Shown here piece after piece: positions 30,034 through 38,528 of a DNA stretch of 64,000 nt. Position 1 is the stretch's first letter. The number at the start of each line of letters is the position of its first letter. The stretch is from Hydrogenophaga sp. Root209 (GTDB lineage Bacteria; Pseudomonadota; Gammaproteobacteria; Burkholderiales; Burkholderiaceae_C). The position numbers and the translations under genes are program-made. Under the pieces are notes generated by a model. It made no database searches. It was given only the letters and a program-made list of their open reading frames with translations, and was not told where the DNA came from. Location of the stretch: contig NZ_LMIE01000029.1 of assembly GCF_001428625.1 (NCBI RefSeq), positions 38,125-102,124 on the forward strand. The letters run 5' to 3'.

Positions 30034-30250
30034 TCCATTCCTCCACAAGTCGAATCAACAGCGGTCTTGGCGAAAGCCGACATCAGAGAGTCAAGACGAT
30101 TTGCCGCGAGTTGCAGCCCTTCTGGTGCGACGTGAGCAGATCTTTCGACCATTGATTGAACCACCCCGACTTTCGTGGAGGCTGGCTGGCACTAGTCAAG
30201 CAACGCTTGCTCCAGGGTCATCTCCGTGACGTTCAAGTCACGACATCAAA

Positions 30251-31498
30251 CTACCCAAACCGCTCCGGCGAAAACGGCCTCACATCCACCCTCGGCGTCG
30301 CCCCGGTCATCATCGCCGCCAGCAGCTCCCCCGTCACCGGCCCCAAGGTGAAGCCCTGGTGCCCATGCCCGAAGGCGCACCACAGGCCGGGCACTTCGGG
30401 CACAGGGCCGAAGACGGGTTTCATGTCGGGCATGCAGGGTCGCGTGCCCATCCAGGGCTCGGCGTCCACGCGTTCGCCGAGCGGGAAACTTTGCCGTGCG
30501 ATTTTTTCGGCGGCGTCGATCTGTGTTGGCGTGCGTGGCGAATCGGCGTTCGCGAGTTCGGCGCCGGTGGTCAGCCGCAGGCCGTCTTTCATGGGCGCGA
30601 CCACGTAGCCGTTCTCGGCATCGATGATGGTGCTGTTGAGTGGCTTGCCGGGCAGGCGGGTGTAGTGCATGTGATACCCCCGCTTGGGGATCACGGGCGC
30701 GGTGTAGCCGAAGCGTTCGGTGAGCTGCGTGGTCCACGGTCCCAGCGCCACGACCACCTGGCTGGCCTCCAGCGTTTGACCGTCAGCGGTGTCCACCTGC
30801 CAGCCACCCGCATCGGTTTTGCGCAGTGTCATGGCGTCGCCCAGGTGCACCGCCCCACCCCGCTGCTCGAACAGGCGCGCATAGGCCTGCACCAGATCAC
30901 CGGGGCTGCTGATGGCCACGGGGTCGGTCCAGCGCACGGCGCCAGCGAACGCACCCACGAGCGAGGGTTCTTCCCTGGCCACGTCCGCGCCCGTGAGCTT
31001 GATGTGGTGCACGCCGTCTTTGGCGCGCTCGTCGGCCACCTCGAAGAAGCTTTGCAGCTCGCGTTCGGTGCGGTAGAGCATGAGGTAGCCCTGCCCCGCC
31101 ACGAGGTCGTTGGCGCCCGCGTCGTTCATCAGCTGCGTGTGCGATTCCAGTGAGAGCGCGATCAGGGTCTCGTACTCGCGCGAGATCTGTTTGTAGACCT
31201 CGGGCGCCGAGTTGCGGTAGTAGTCCCACAGCGGCCCCAGCATGCGCGCGGCGTCGCCCGCGTGGTAGCGCACGTCCACCCGCTGGTTGGTGGCGCCGGA
31301 GAGCAGGAAGCCCAGGTCGCGCGGCAGCGCATAGGGTGCGATGGCTTCGCGCTGGATGATGCCGGCGTTGCCGTACGAGGTCTCAAGCCCCGGCGCACGC
31401 CGGTCGAGCAGCGCAACGGACTGGCCGCGGGCCTGCAGATGGAGCGCACAACCCACGCCCACCATGCCGGCGCCGAGAACGATGATGTCGTGTTTCAT
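30251..31498 (-). CDS. D-amino-acid dehydrogenase-like FAD oxidoreductase
   Basis: 415 residues from the ATG at 31498, preceded by AGGAG. The Rossmann FAD motif is VLGAGMVGVGCALHLQARG (7-25). GLETSYGNAGIIQ and the C-terminal LWCAFGHGHQGFTLGPVTG are signatures of the DadA/glycine-oxidase (DAO) group. DadA-type enzymes oxidise D-amino acids to keto acids and pass electrons to the membrane chain. No alanine racemase is adjacent, so the substrate is open. It is divergent from a porin gene, with 213 bases between them. Confidence 0.88.
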   Translation of the reverse strand: MKHDIIVLGAGMVGVGCALHLQARGQSVALLDRRAPGLETSYGNAGIIQREAIAPYALPRDLGFLLSGATNQRVDVRYHAGDAARMLGPLWDYYRNSAPEVYKQISREYETLIALSLESHTQLMNDAGANDLVAGQGYLMLYRTERELQSFFEVADERAKDGVHHIKLTGADVAREEPSLVGAFAGAVRWTDPVAISSPGDLVQAYARLFEQRGGAVHLGDAMTLRKTDAGGWQVDTADGQTLEASQVVVALGPWTTQLTERFGYTAPVIPKRGYHMHYTRLPGKPLNSTIIDAENGYVVAPMKDGLRLTTGAELANADSPRTPTQIDAAEKIARQSFPLGERVDAEPWMGTRPCMPDMKPVFGPVPEVPGLWCAFGHGHQGFTLGPVTGELLAAMMTGATPRVDVRPFSPERFG

Positions 31499-31711
31499 GG
31501 TGGAGCTCCTTCTGGTTGCTGCGTTTTTTGTTGCATGCTGATGACAGCCTTGGCCGCCTGTGGGGCTTCTGTTGTAAATATCGGGAAAGCCCTGTTGCAT
31601 TACATCATCGTAATCAAGTAGCCACTTCCAATCCATAGACTCCGGATCACTTCCTGCATGGTGCAGGGAGCATGGGCCACAAGCCCTGCATTTTTTCTTC
31701 GGAGCACCCAC

Positions 31712-32695
31712 ATGAAAAAGAGCCTCATCGCTCTGGCCGTCCTGGCCACCACCGGCGCCGCCATGGCCCAGTCTTCTGTCACCTTGTATGGTCGCCTCGA
31801 CGCATCGGTCGGTAGCCTCGACCAAGGCGCTTCCAGCGACACGCGCATGTTCTCCGGCAACCTGACCACCAGCCGCTGGGGTGTGATGGGCACCGAAGAC
31901 CTGGGCGGTGGCCTCAAGGCCAACTTCCGTCTGGAGACCGCCATCGACGTGACCAACGGTGCCAGCGCCAACTTCACCCGCGCCAGCTGGGTGGGCCTGA
32001 GCGGTGGTTTTGGTGGCGTCACCATGGGTCTGCGCGACAGCGCCTTCAAGGACGCTTTTGACCTGGGCAACACCTACAACCTGTTCGACTCCGAGTTCAC
32101 CGCCGGCAAGGCATCCACTGAAGGCGCCAGCGCCGTCAACGTGGGCAATTTCACCAGCCGTCCGACCAGCCAGATCCGCTACGACTCACCCAAGTTCGGT
32201 GGCTTCTCAGGCGCGTACTCGTACGCCTTCGACCAGACCGCAGGCACCGAAAGCGACATCCAGGCATTCCACCTGCGCTACGCAGGCGGCCCCCTGGACG
32301 TGGCCCTGGGCTTCCAGCAGCAGAACTCGGCCACTGCGGCCAACGACCGCGACTACACCGTGCTCTCGGGTCTGTACAACTTCGGCGCGTTCCGCCTCTC
32401 GGCCCAGTACCAGAACGCAGAAACCGCTTCCAACCTGAAGGACAACGATTTCGCCATCGGCGTGTCGGTGCCTTTCGGCGCGTTTGATCTGTCGGCCGGT
32501 ATCGCCACCAGCGAAACCAAGGCCAACGGCATCAAGGTTCGCGAAGGTTCGGCCTTCTCGTTGGGCGGCACCTATGCCTTGTCCAAGCGCACGCGCGTGT
32601 ACGCCGCCTACCTGGATGGCGACACGGAAGACGCCGCCGGCACCACGGCGACCGAGCGCAAGCTGTACTCGGTGGGCGTGGCTCACACCTTCTGA
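31712..32695 (+). CDS. Gram-negative porin (Burkholderiales type)
   Basis: 327 residues from ATG 31712. The signal peptide ends at AAMAQ-SSV (residue 20). The mature start SSVTLYGRLDASVG, then NFTRASWVGLSGGFGGVTMGL, the SQIRYDSP motif and the final YSVGVAHTF with terminal Phe are hallmarks of the 16-strand general porin family of this order. It forms a trimeric outer-membrane channel for small anions or solutes. A strong terminator follows; soxB is convergent downstream. Confidence 0.96.
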   Translation: MKKSLIALAVLATTGAAMAQSSVTLYGRLDASVGSLDQGASSDTRMFSGNLTTSRWGVMGTEDLGGGLKANFRLETAIDVTNGASANFTRASWVGLSGGFGGVTMGLRDSAFKDAFDLGNTYNLFDSEFTAGKASTEGASAVNVGNFTSRPTSQIRYDSPKFGGFSGAYSYAFDQTAGTESDIQAFHLRYAGGPLDVALGFQQQNSATAANDRDYTVLSGLYNFGAFRLSAQYQNAETASNLKDNDFAIGVSVPFGAFDLSAGIATSETKANGIKVREGSAFSLGGTYALSKRTRVYAAYLDGDTEDAAGTTATERKLYSVGVAHTF

Positions 32696-32731
32696 TTTCC
32701 AAACCCTCTCGAATCTCCAAGGATTGTTGAC

Positions 32732-32763
32732 ACCCACCGCTCGCAAGGGCGGTGGGTTTTTTT
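32732..32763 (+). terminator. Rho-independent terminator after the porin gene
   Basis: ACCCACCGC pairs perfectly with GCGGTGGGT around an 8-nt loop, followed by seven T. It points to plus-strand termination between the porin and the convergent soxB. Confidence 0.93.
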
Positions 32764-32780
32764 CATGGGCGCGCGAAGGT

Positions 32781-34505
32781 TCAGGCAGCCAGGCCCGGAT
32801 TGCCGTCCATGCCGATGATGCGCGGCGTGTTGATCTGCACGCCCTTGATGACCTTCTTCTCACGCAGATAGCCCGAGACCACGTCCCAGATCGGCTCGCC
32901 CTTCACACCCTCTTGCACCGAAGCCCAGCCGGCCACCTTGTAGGTCTTGTCGGCCTCGATCAGCTTGCCTTTGATGGTCATGTTGTTGATGCGCTGGCCC
33001 ATGGCCGCATTGGGCGTGATGGTGTACTGCATGCCGCCCACGCGCACCATGTCGCCGCCCTGCTGGTAGTAGGGGTCGGGGTTGAAGATGTTGTCGGCCA
33101 CGTCTTCGAGGATGGTCTTGATCTGTTCGCCGGTGAAGGTGTTGAGCGTGGTGGCTGGGTAGGTCAGCGCCATCTGGTCCATCATGCGTTCGTAGGTGAT
33201 GCTGTCGCCCGGCAGCAGCGAGGTGCCCCAGCGCACGCCGGGGGAAAACGCGGCATCTGCGCCCTTGGTTTCCATCAGCGCGTCGCAGATCACCTGGTCC
33301 CAGGAGCCGTTGAAGTTGCCGCGGCGGTAGAGCAGGTCTTCGGTGACGGCGAGCTTCTCTTCGAGCTTGTCCTTGTAGGGCGCGCGCACCTTGTCGATGA
33401 GCGCCTGCATGGCGGCGTCGGCCGGCAGCAGGTTGGAGAAGATGGGCAGCAGCTTGTATTGAAAGCCCTGCACCTTGCCACCGCGCACGTCGAAGTCGAG
33501 CACCCCAAGAAACTTGGTGTTGGAGCCGGCATTGGTCACCAGCGTCTGGCCGCCGGCGTTTTTCACCACGAAGGGCGCGGGCATGCCGTCGTGTGTGTGG
33601 CCGCCCAGAATCGCGTCGATGCCGCGCACGCGCGAAGCCATCTTGATGTCCACGTCCATGCCGTTGTGCGAGAGCACCACCACCACCTGCGCGCCCTTGC
33701 CACGCGCTTCATCCACCATCTTCTGCATGTGCTCGTCCTGGATGCCGAAGGTCCAGTCGGGCACCATGTAGCGCGGGTTGGCGATCGGGGTGTAGGGGAA
33801 GGCCTGGCCGATCACCGCCACCTGCACGCCGTTCATGTCGCGCATCGCGTACGGCTTGAAGACCATGTCCTCGAAGTCCGTGGTCTTGATGTTCTGCGCA
33901 AGGAATTCCATGTTCCCCTTGAGATCCTTCTCCACGATCTCCTGCACGCGCTTGGCGCCGAAGGTGTGCTCCCAGTGCGAGGTCATCATGTTCACGCCGA
34001 GCAACTTGCAGGCGTCCACCATGTCCTGACCGTTGGTCCACAACGAGGTGGCCGAACCCTGCCAGGTGTCGCCACCGTCGAGCAGCAGCGCGTTGGGGCG
34101 GCTGGCCTTGAGCTGCTTGACCAGCGTGGCCAGGTGCGCGAAGCCGCCGACCTTGCCGTAGGTTTTGGCGGCCTGGCTGAAGTCGAGGTAGGAGAACGCG
34201 TGGGCCTGGGCGGTGCCGGGCTTGATGCCGAACTGCTTGAGGAGCTTCTCGCCCACGATGTGCGGCGGGCGGCCCACGGCCTCGGCCACGCCCAGGTTCA
34301 CGCTGGGTTCGCGGAAGTGGATGGGCGTGAGCTGCGCGTGGCAGTCGGTGAAGTGCAAAAAGCTCACGTTGCCGAACTTGGGCACGCTGTAGAGGCGCTC
34401 ACCTGCGCCGGGTGCTGCGGCGAGCACGTCGCGGTGGTTGAGGGCCATGCCGGTGGCGCTCGCCACGGCCAGCACCTGCATGAATTCACGGCGGCTGAAA
34501 CTCAT
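32781..34505 (-). CDS. soxB: Thiosulfohydrolase SoxB
   Basis: Removes sulfate from SoxY-bound S-sulfonate in the periplasm. It has 574 residues. A twin-arginine signal (SRREFMQVLA) is at the N-terminus. The dimanganese site of the metallophosphoesterase fold shows FLHFTDCHAQL (about 49-59), LLLDGGDTWQGS and SHWEHTFG, then LGGHTHDG. The C-terminal 5'-nucleotidase-like domain contains GVRWGTSLLPGDSITYE. It is the last sox gene on the minus strand, separated from soxX by a hairpin, and has its own leader with an inverted repeat. Confidence 0.97.
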   Translation of the reverse strand: MSFSRREFMQVLAVASATGMALNHRDVLAAAPGAGERLYSVPKFGNVSFLHFTDCHAQLTPIHFREPSVNLGVAEAVGRPPHIVGEKLLKQFGIKPGTAQAHAFSYLDFSQAAKTYGKVGGFAHLATLVKQLKASRPNALLLDGGDTWQGSATSLWTNGQDMVDACKLLGVNMMTSHWEHTFGAKRVQEIVEKDLKGNMEFLAQNIKTTDFEDMVFKPYAMRDMNGVQVAVIGQAFPYTPIANPRYMVPDWTFGIQDEHMQKMVDEARGKGAQVVVVLSHNGMDVDIKMASRVRGIDAILGGHTHDGMPAPFVVKNAGGQTLVTNAGSNTKFLGVLDFDVRGGKVQGFQYKLLPIFSNLLPADAAMQALIDKVRAPYKDKLEEKLAVTEDLLYRRGNFNGSWDQVICDALMETKGADAAFSPGVRWGTSLLPGDSITYERMMDQMALTYPATTLNTFTGEQIKTILEDVADNIFNPDPYYQQGGDMVRVGGMQYTITPNAAMGQRINNMTIKGKLIEADKTYKVAGWASVQEGVKGEPIWDVVSGYLREKKVIKGVQINTPRIIGMDGNPGLAA

Positions 34506-34516
34506 CTCTGCACCTA

Positions 34517-34540
34517 TAAATAATTGATCGCTGATATTTA
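34517..34540 (-). promoter_or_regulatory. Candidate sox operator upstream of soxB
   Basis: TAAATA and TATTTA form an inverted repeat with a 12-base spacer 12 bases before the soxB start. The enclosed GCTGATATTT is the same 10-mer found in the inverted repeat upstream of soxC. An ArsR-type SoxR regulator is known for sox genes, but none is in this window. Confidence 0.45.
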
Positions 34541-34564
34541 GGCGAAATTTTTTAGGGGATCACA

Positions 34565-34593
34565 GACCCTGGCCGCCTCACGCGGCCAGGGTC
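34565..34593 (-). terminator. Hairpin between soxX and soxB
   Basis: GACCCTGGCCGC pairs perfectly with GCGGCCAGGGTC around a 5-nt loop, just after the soxX stop on the minus strand. The downstream T-run is weak, so it may be a terminator or an mRNA-processing/stability element separating soxB expression from soxCDYZAX. Confidence 0.65.
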
Positions 34594-34599
34594 AACACC

Positions 34600-35250
34600 T
34601 CATTTGTTGACGGGCGAGGCGGGGTCGAGCAGCAAGGCCATCACGTCCTGGATCTGCTTCTGGTTCAGGATGGCCATGTGGCCCACGCGCGGCATTTGTG
34701 AACACGCGTTGTAGGCGCGCGCGTTCCAGAGCTTGCCCCAGGTGTATTCCACGATGGCCTTGCCACCGGCGCTGTTCGGGTCGGTCACGCCACGCAGCTT
34801 GCCGTAGTTGTAGAGGCTGGGGCCCAGCGTGCCGAAGGAGATTTCCTCCTTGCTGATCTGGTGGCAGTTGTAGCAATTGCCGCCGTTGGGGTCGCCGGCC
34901 TTGTCGGTCCAGGTCAGGCCACGGCCGCTCTGGGCAATCTTCTCGCCCTCTTTCCAGTCACCGATGAACTTGCCGTCGGTGGGCCATTTCACGGTCTTCA
35001 TGTTGGCCGCTTCGATGGCCTTGGCCACCTTGTCGTCCAGCGGCTTGCCGGCCACATCGGCCTGCATGCAAGCGGCATTCGCCTCGTCCTGGTTGAGGCG
35101 GTCCAGCGTTGCGATGCCGCGCGCCTGGAACGAGCTCTTGAGCATGGCGGCGGTAGCCTTGTCGGCATCTGCCGCCGACGGCGCTGCCGAACAGCCGGCC
35201 AGCAACACGGCGGCCAAGGTGGTGACGAAGGCGGTGGTTTTGTGTTTCAT
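34600..35250 (-). CDS. soxX: Sulfur-oxidation c-type cytochrome SoxX
   Basis: 216 residues. With SoxA it forms the SoxAX complex that joins thiosulfate to the SoxY cysteine. The heme-binding motif is CYNCH (126-130), with SQMPRVG supplying the Met ligand. The N-terminus has a lipobox-like LLAGC (Cys20), so it may be lipid-anchored. The N-terminal extension before the heme domain is longer than in small SoxX proteins, which is a known type. It is 15 bases after soxA. Confidence 0.95.
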   Translation of the reverse strand: MKHKTTAFVTTLAAVLLAGCSAAPSAADADKATAAMLKSSFQARGIATLDRLNQDEANAACMQADVAGKPLDDKVAKAIEAANMKTVKWPTDGKFIGDWKEGEKIAQSGRGLTWTDKAGDPNGGNCYNCHQISKEEISFGTLGPSLYNYGKLRGVTDPNSAGGKAIVEYTWGKLWNARAYNACSQMPRVGHMAILNQKQIQDVMALLLDPASPVNK

Positions 35251-35265
35251 GCAATGTCTCCTGGA

Positions 35266-36075
35266 TCAGCGCTTGATGGCGGGCACGATGGACTCGGCGC
35301 CCTTGGCGTTGACGCCCATGTAGACACCGAGTGCGATGGTGGCATCGCTGCCGAACTTGGGCTCCGGGAAACGCTGCTGGCGGAAGCAGTCGTTCAGCCG
35401 CTGTTGCATTCCCCACATCTGGGAATTGGACACACGGTAGGCAGGCCAGGCGGCAAAACCAATGCCGTCGCCCGGGTTCTTGGTGAGGTTGGGCAGATCC
35501 TGCAGGCGGATGCGTTTGTCGTCGCTGCCATGGCACGACGCGCACGAGAAATCGTGTGTGCCACCCCGCGTGAAGAACATGCGTTTGCCCGATTCGAACA
35601 TGAGCTTTTCCTGAGCATGCGCCTGAGGCAAGTTGAAGTCCATGCCTTTCGAAGCCGTGGCCACATAGGTGGCCAGCGCCGTCACGTTGGCCATCTCGCC
35701 GCGACCAAACGGTGTCTTGGTGATGTCTTCGGCCTTGAAGCCCTGCAGCGTTTCCATGCAGGTGATGAGCCGCGTCTCCAAGTCTTGCACGCGGCCTGTA
35801 TCGGCGAAAAAGCGGGGCATTTCGACAAATGCTCCCTTGATGACCCCAGGCCCCTTGCCCAGATCGCACTGCTCCAGCGACGCGTTCTTCGGACCGCGCT
35901 TCTGTTTCCAGAGTTCCTCGCCCTTCATTTCGAACAGCTCGGCCGGGTTGCCGTCCTGCAGCATCTCGCGGTACTTGGCAATGCCTTCGGCGGCCGTGCC
36001 TTGTGCGTGGGCTGCACCAAATGCAGCAGACAACGCCACCAGCGCCATCAGTTCTCGGGCCAGGGTCTTCTTCAT
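35266..36075 (-). CDS. soxA: Sulfur-oxidation c-type cytochrome SoxA
   Basis: 269 residues with ATG at 36075 and a GAGGAG ribosome site. The signal peptide ends near AAHA-QGT. A single CXXCH, CASCH (178-182), binds the catalytic heme, and Cys230 in NDCFRQQRF matches the cysteine ligand that carries the persulfide. The first heme site seen in diheme SoxA is absent, so this is the monoheme type. Order soxZ-soxA-soxX is the usual one. Confidence 0.95.
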   Translation of the reverse strand: MKKTLARELMALVALSAAFGAAHAQGTAAEGIAKYREMLQDGNPAELFEMKGEELWKQKRGPKNASLEQCDLGKGPGVIKGAFVEMPRFFADTGRVQDLETRLITCMETLQGFKAEDITKTPFGRGEMANVTALATYVATASKGMDFNLPQAHAQEKLMFESGKRMFFTRGGTHDFSCASCHGSDDKRIRLQDLPNLTKNPGDGIGFAAWPAYRVSNSQMWGMQQRLNDCFRQQRFPEPKFGSDATIALGVYMGVNAKGAESIVPAIKR

Positions 36076-36151
36076 GGGGTCTCCTCGTTCTTGGTGTGAA
36101 AAATCAGAAACGGCCAGACTCTTCAGACTGGCCGTTGGCACCCTTCGCTGT

Positions 36152-36463
36152 TCAAGCGATCACTGCTTCGTCGGTGCGTGTGTCACCTTTGGTGTCCACC
36201 CACTTGACGACGACCTTGTCACCCTTGGCGCCGCCCTTGAACTTGAAGGACAGGAAGGGGTTTTGCGCCACAGCGCCGCTGAAGGCAGCCTCCAGCACGA
36301 CCTTGCCGTTGTGGGTGGCTTCCACATCCTTGATGTAGTGGCCGGGAATGAGCGCGCCGGCAGCGTCCTTGCGGGTGCCGGGCTCCATGATGTGGGACAT
36401 GAGCACGCGGACGGTGGTTTCGTCACCAGCGACGGCGGCGCGAATGCGCATCGGATCAGCCAT
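36152..36463 (-). CDS. soxZ: Thiosulfate oxidation carrier subunit SoxZ
   Basis: 103 residues, the expected length. It has the SoxZ features VRVLMSHIMEPGTRKDAAG, IPGHYIKDVEA and the Ig-like end FKFKGGAKGDKVVVKWVDTKGD. It lacks a signal peptide and is exported as a complex with the Tat substrate SoxY. It lies between soxY and soxA. Confidence 0.97.
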   Translation of the reverse strand: MADPMRIRAAVAGDETTVRVLMSHIMEPGTRKDAAGALIPGHYIKDVEATHNGKVVLEAAFSGAVAQNPFLSFKFKGGAKGDKVVVKWVDTKGDTRTDEAVIA

Positions 36464-36514
36464 GTTGGACTCCTGAAATTCTGTGAATGGGTTTGTTTGA
36501 GTGGCCGGGAGCGA

Positions 36515-36970
36515 TCAGCCGCCGCAGCCGCCGAGCGTGACCTTGGTTTCCTTGAAAGCCGAGAACAGCTTGCCGTCGGCCCGGACCACGGCAAACACGT
36601 TGGAGCTCTGGCCCATCTTCAGACGGGTCTGCACATCGGCAGCGGTGCCGGCGGGAATCTTGAAGCCCGCGGCCATGGGCGTGGGGTTCTTCTCGACGAT
36701 GAGATAGATCTCGGTGGTGTTGGGGATCTTGCTGGTGGCACCCACGGGCACGACGGCGCCGTTTTCCGCGATGTCGGGTGCAACCACGGTGACCTGGTCG
36801 CTGTTGGCGGCGGTGCCACCCAGGGCCTTCACGGCATCGGCCATGGTCTTGATGTCAAAACCGGCGCGGTCCATGGCGGCGTGCGCCTGGCTCTGGGTGA
36901 CGATGCCCAACGACACCAGCGTGGCAAAAGCCCCGGTGGTCTTGAGGGCGACTCGGCGTGAGTTGTTCAT
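36515..36970 (-). CDS. soxY: Thiosulfate oxidation carrier protein SoxY
   Basis: 151 residues from the ATG at 36970. A twin-arginine-type signal (NNSRRVALKTTGA) is present. The C-terminal swinging arm GGCGG ends the protein (Cys149), which carries the sulfur substrate between Sox enzymes. The PVGATSKIPNTTEIYLIVEKNP core is typical. The start chosen gives the Tat signal; a further upstream start is out of pattern. Confidence 0.97.
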   Translation of the reverse strand: MNNSRRVALKTTGAFATLVSLGIVTQSQAHAAMDRAGFDIKTMADAVKALGGTAANSDQVTVVAPDIAENGAVVPVGATSKIPNTTEIYLIVEKNPTPMAAGFKIPAGTAADVQTRLKMGQSSNVFAVVRADGKLFSAFKETKVTLGGCGG

Positions 36971-37017
36971 GGGGGGCTCCTGTGAAATGAGGAAAGGGCG
37001 TGAGTGTAAGGGTCGGG

Positions 37018-37356
37018 TCATTGGTCCGGGGCGCCGGCCAGGATCCACCCTGCCAGCAACTTGAGTTCGTCGTCCTTGAGCTGGGCTTGCGGGGGCATCG
37101 GCACCGGGCCGTACAGGCCAGAGCCACCTGACTTGATGCGTGCTGCCACCTTTTCAAGTGCGTCGGACTGGCCTTTGTGCTTGGCCGCCACGTCCTGGTA
37201 GGCAGGGCCCACCAGCTTCTTGTCCACCGCATGGCAGGCCAGGCAGGCGCTCTTTGAAGCGAGGGCCTTGGCCGCCGCAGCGTTCTGAGCAAAGGCAGTG
37301 CTGCTGGTCAAGGCCAGCAGCGCCACCGCGAACAGCGAGTTGGAAATCATCGTCAT
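37018..37356 (-). CDS. Small monoheme c-type cytochrome between soxD and soxY
   Basis: 112 residues with a signal peptide ending near AFA-QNA. The heme motif is CLACH (38-42), with VPMPPQ supplying the Met ligand. The segment KKLVGPAYQDVAAKHKG closely resembles KIVGPGFSDIAAKHKG in the C-terminal heme domain of SoxD. This makes it a likely tandem copy of that domain. It probably accepts electrons from the Sox enzymes in the periplasm (c551-like). An AGGAG precedes the ATG at 37356 by about ten bases. The name SoxE would be a guess. Confidence 0.88.
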   Translation of the reverse strand: MTMISNSLFAVALLALTSSTAFAQNAAAAKALASKSACLACHAVDKKLVGPAYQDVAAKHKGQSDALEKVAARIKSGGSGLYGPVPMPPQAQLKDDELKLLAGWILAGAPDQ

Positions 37357-37458
37357 AGGTTAAGCACTCCTGGTGAAAGAGGAAATGGGGAATACGAGTA
37401 CATGCAAATATTTAAGCAGGAGCGCAAGCGGTCAGAGGTTGGGCGCGACGCAGGCGAG

Positions 37459-38517
37459 TCACTTCGCGCCAGCGGCGATCCATCTGGCGATGGCGGTGGC
37501 CTCAGTGGCGCTCAACTGTGGCTGGGGCGGCATGGGCACGGCGCCAAACACACCCACACCTCCTTCGCGGATCTTGATCGCCAGGTACGACTCCAGTCCT
37601 GCGTTGCCTTTGTGCTTGGCGGCAATGTCGCTGAAGCCCGGACCCACAATCTTCTGGTTCATGCCGTGGCAGGCCGTGCAGCTGTTGGCAGCCAGCAAGG
37701 TCTTCACATCGCTGGCCGCGGGCTTGGCAGCGGCCACCACCACCGCAGGGGGCGCGGGCTGACTGCCCACCGCAGCCGTGGGCGCCGGCTTGGTCGTGTC
37801 GGCGCCGCGCACCGGGCCGATCACGCGGTTTTGCTCCTGGATGTTGCCGTGCGCGTCGCGCGCGAAGTCGGGCAGGAACGAGCGGATTGTTGTCTCCACC
37901 GGGCAGTCTTTCATGCAGGCCACGTTCTTCACGTCGCCCTTGCCATCCGCCTTCCACAGCGGCTCGTAGAACACCATGCCGTTGCGGTTGGGCATGCGCT
38001 TTTGCACCTCGGCGATGTTCTGGTCGCTCAGCGTGAAGTCGGTCGGCACCACCTCGGCCAGGCTCAGGATGTAAGCCAGCACGCCGTAGACCTCGTCGGG
38101 CTTGAGCGACTTCGGCGCGTTCCAGGGCATGGCGCGGTTGATGTAGTCCCACAGCGTGGAGACCGTCGCCACTTTCATCAGGGTGGTCTTCTGCGGAAAG
38201 GTGCTCCCGGGCTCGAGGTTCTTCACGCGGCCACGTTCGATGTCGGCCTTGGTGGTGCCGCCCACGATGGGCGTGAACACCTCGTTGGATTCACCAAAGC
38301 TGCCGTGGCAGGAGGCGCATTGCGCTTCCCACACACGCTCGCCCAGGGCCACGCTGCCCGCACCTTTGGGCAGGCCCTTGAAGTCGGGGCGCACGTCGAT
38401 GTCCCAGGCCTGCACTTCGGCCTTGGTGGCGTTGCGGCCCAGGTCGTGCCAGGGTGGGGTTTGGGCCCAGGCGGCTCCGGTGATGAGCGCAGCGGCAAGA
38501 AATGTCAGGGTTCGCAT
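37459..38517 (-). CDS. soxD: Sulfur dehydrogenase diheme cytochrome SoxD
   Basis: 352 residues from the ATG at 38517, which has GAGG 6 bases upstream; a second ATG at 38529 overlaps the soxC stop. The signal peptide ends near AWA-QTP. Two hemes are visible, CASCH (67-71) and CTACH (280-284), joined by an Ala/Pro-rich linker at about 240-270. SoxCD oxidises SoxY-bound sulfane sulfur by six electrons. The pair is directly coupled (soxC then soxD). Confidence 0.95.
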   Translation of the reverse strand: MRTLTFLAAALITGAAWAQTPPWHDLGRNATKAEVQAWDIDVRPDFKGLPKGAGSVALGERVWEAQCASCHGSFGESNEVFTPIVGGTTKADIERGRVKNLEPGSTFPQKTTLMKVATVSTLWDYINRAMPWNAPKSLKPDEVYGVLAYILSLAEVVPTDFTLSDQNIAEVQKRMPNRNGMVFYEPLWKADGKGDVKNVACMKDCPVETTIRSFLPDFARDAHGNIQEQNRVIGPVRGADTTKPAPTAAVGSQPAPPAVVVAAAKPAASDVKTLLAANSCTACHGMNQKIVGPGFSDIAAKHKGNAGLESYLAIKIREGGVGVFGAVPMPPQPQLSATEATAIARWIAAGAK

Positions 38518-38528
38518 GACCGGCCTCA

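Noticed and set aside
32484-34523. Long plus-strand frame over soxB
   Set aside because: It is rich in His, Val and Ala, typical of antisense translation of a high-GC gene, and has no family match.
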